DNA of 64,000 nt from assembly GCA_019187195.1 (NCBI GenBank), contig JABAQT010000017.1:26864-90863 (forward strand). The letters run 5' to 3'. The first letter of the stretch is position 1. The number at the start of each line of letters is the position of its first letter. Origin of the DNA: Bryobacteraceae bacterium. Lineage in GTDB: Bacteria > Acidobacteriota > Terriglobia > Bryobacterales > Bryobacteraceae. A program made the translations under genes and the position numbers. A model generated the notes under the pieces. That model ran no database searches. It was not told where the DNA came from and saw only the letters and a list, made by a program, of their open reading frames with translations. This document shows positions 63,648 through 64,000 of the stretch, one piece after another.

Positions 63648-64000
63648 TGATTGTGATGAAATTCGGCGGTTCTTCCGTGGAATCCGCCGCGGCAATTTCG
63701 AGAGTGGCGTCAATTGTTAAGGCGCGCCTGGATCGGCATCCGGTGGTGGTGGTTTCCGCCATGGGAAAAACCACCAACCGGTTGCTGGCCATCGCCGGAT
63801 TGGCGGCGGAGGGGAAACAATCCGCCGCCCTTTCGCTGATGGAGGAGCTAAAGGCGTACCACGCTACTGAAGCCTCGGCCATTGTACTTCCGGAGGATCA
63901 GCCTCGGCTTCTGGCGTTGCTCGATGAGCACTTCGCCGAATTGGGTCATATGGTGGCCGAGATAGCGGAAGTGGAGGCGTTCTCCCCGCGTTTGGTGGAT
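63647..64000 (+). CDS. lysC: aspartate kinase, 5' part (cut by window end)
   Basis: The frame starts at an ATG at 63647 that overlaps the asd stop and reads MIVMKFGGSSVESAAAISRV, the KFGGSS signature of aspartate kinases. VVVVSAMGKTTNRLL, which shapes the nucleotide site, follows. About 118 codons are visible before the window ends. It would phosphorylate aspartate, the step before Asd. Whether a homoserine dehydrogenase domain is fused cannot be seen. Confidence 0.9.
   Translation, partial: MIVMKFGGSSVESAAAISRVASIVKARLDRHPVVVVSAMGKTTNRLLAIAGLAAEGKQSAALSLMEELKAYHATEASAIVLPEDQPRLLALLDEHFAELGHMVAEIAEVEAFSPRLVD

Overview
The window looks like a chromosomal piece of an acidobacterium of the Solibacter/Bryobacter group. 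Reasons: high GC content with a strong G/C third-position bias, a secreted protein ending in the Solibacter-type C-terminal domain (16456-18189), a PEP-CTERM gene, and gene content typical of that group (GH116 glucosidase, FG-GAP protein, several DinB-type proteins, many secreted hydrolases). This assignment is inference from families recalled, not from a search. No rRNA, tRNA, CRISPR array, prophage or insertion sequence was seen.

Layout. 1-4206 (minus): thiC, an amidohydrolase, an unknown gene and an HlyD-type adaptor, with a decayed copy of the adaptor's 3' end at the left edge. 4415-10773 (mostly plus): alkaline phosphatase, a GT39-like membrane enzyme, an MsbA-like ABC exporter and a transglutaminase-like protein. 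10800-16192 (minus): M14 peptidase, sugar isomerase-like protein, FG-GAP protein. 16456-24560: Solibacter-domain protein converging on HtrA at a bidirectional terminator, then a DMT transporter, an M20 peptidase, citrate synthase, a thioredoxin-fold protein and a DinB protein. 24569-29101: MscS channel and a three-gene minus operon holding two paralogous PEGA-like/LolA-like secreted proteins. 29259-33368: GH116 and small proteins. 33540-36532 (plus): hfq-hflX-pgsA followed by an IscU-like and a DsrE-like protein. 36581-41317: NtrC-type two-component pair and two lipoproteins. 41598-48008: NfrB-like glycosyltransferase, an 800-base gene-free stretch with strong RNA-like structure, a HipA-like kinase, a histone H1-like protein and an MltD-like lytic transglycosylase. 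48079-56378: EF-G paralogue, a frameshifted PEP-CTERM gene behind a consensus promoter, an operon of Ntn-hydrolase, larE and MacB-type permease, a sigma-54 activator and a 40-residue membrane protein. 56912-61075: an HU-like protein facing a tightly packed minus operon of coiled-coil protein, OmpA/roadblock-like membrane protein, Ras-like small GTPase and histidine kinase. 61578-64000 (plus): M20 peptidase, asd and the start of an aspartate kinase gene.

Most worth following: the GTPase-OmpA-coiled-coil-kinase operon (57230-61075), which reads as a trans-envelope signalling module; the structured gene-free region 43489-44115; hflX with no normal start codon ahead of its conserved N-terminus; and the PEP-CTERM gene with two compensatable frameshifts.
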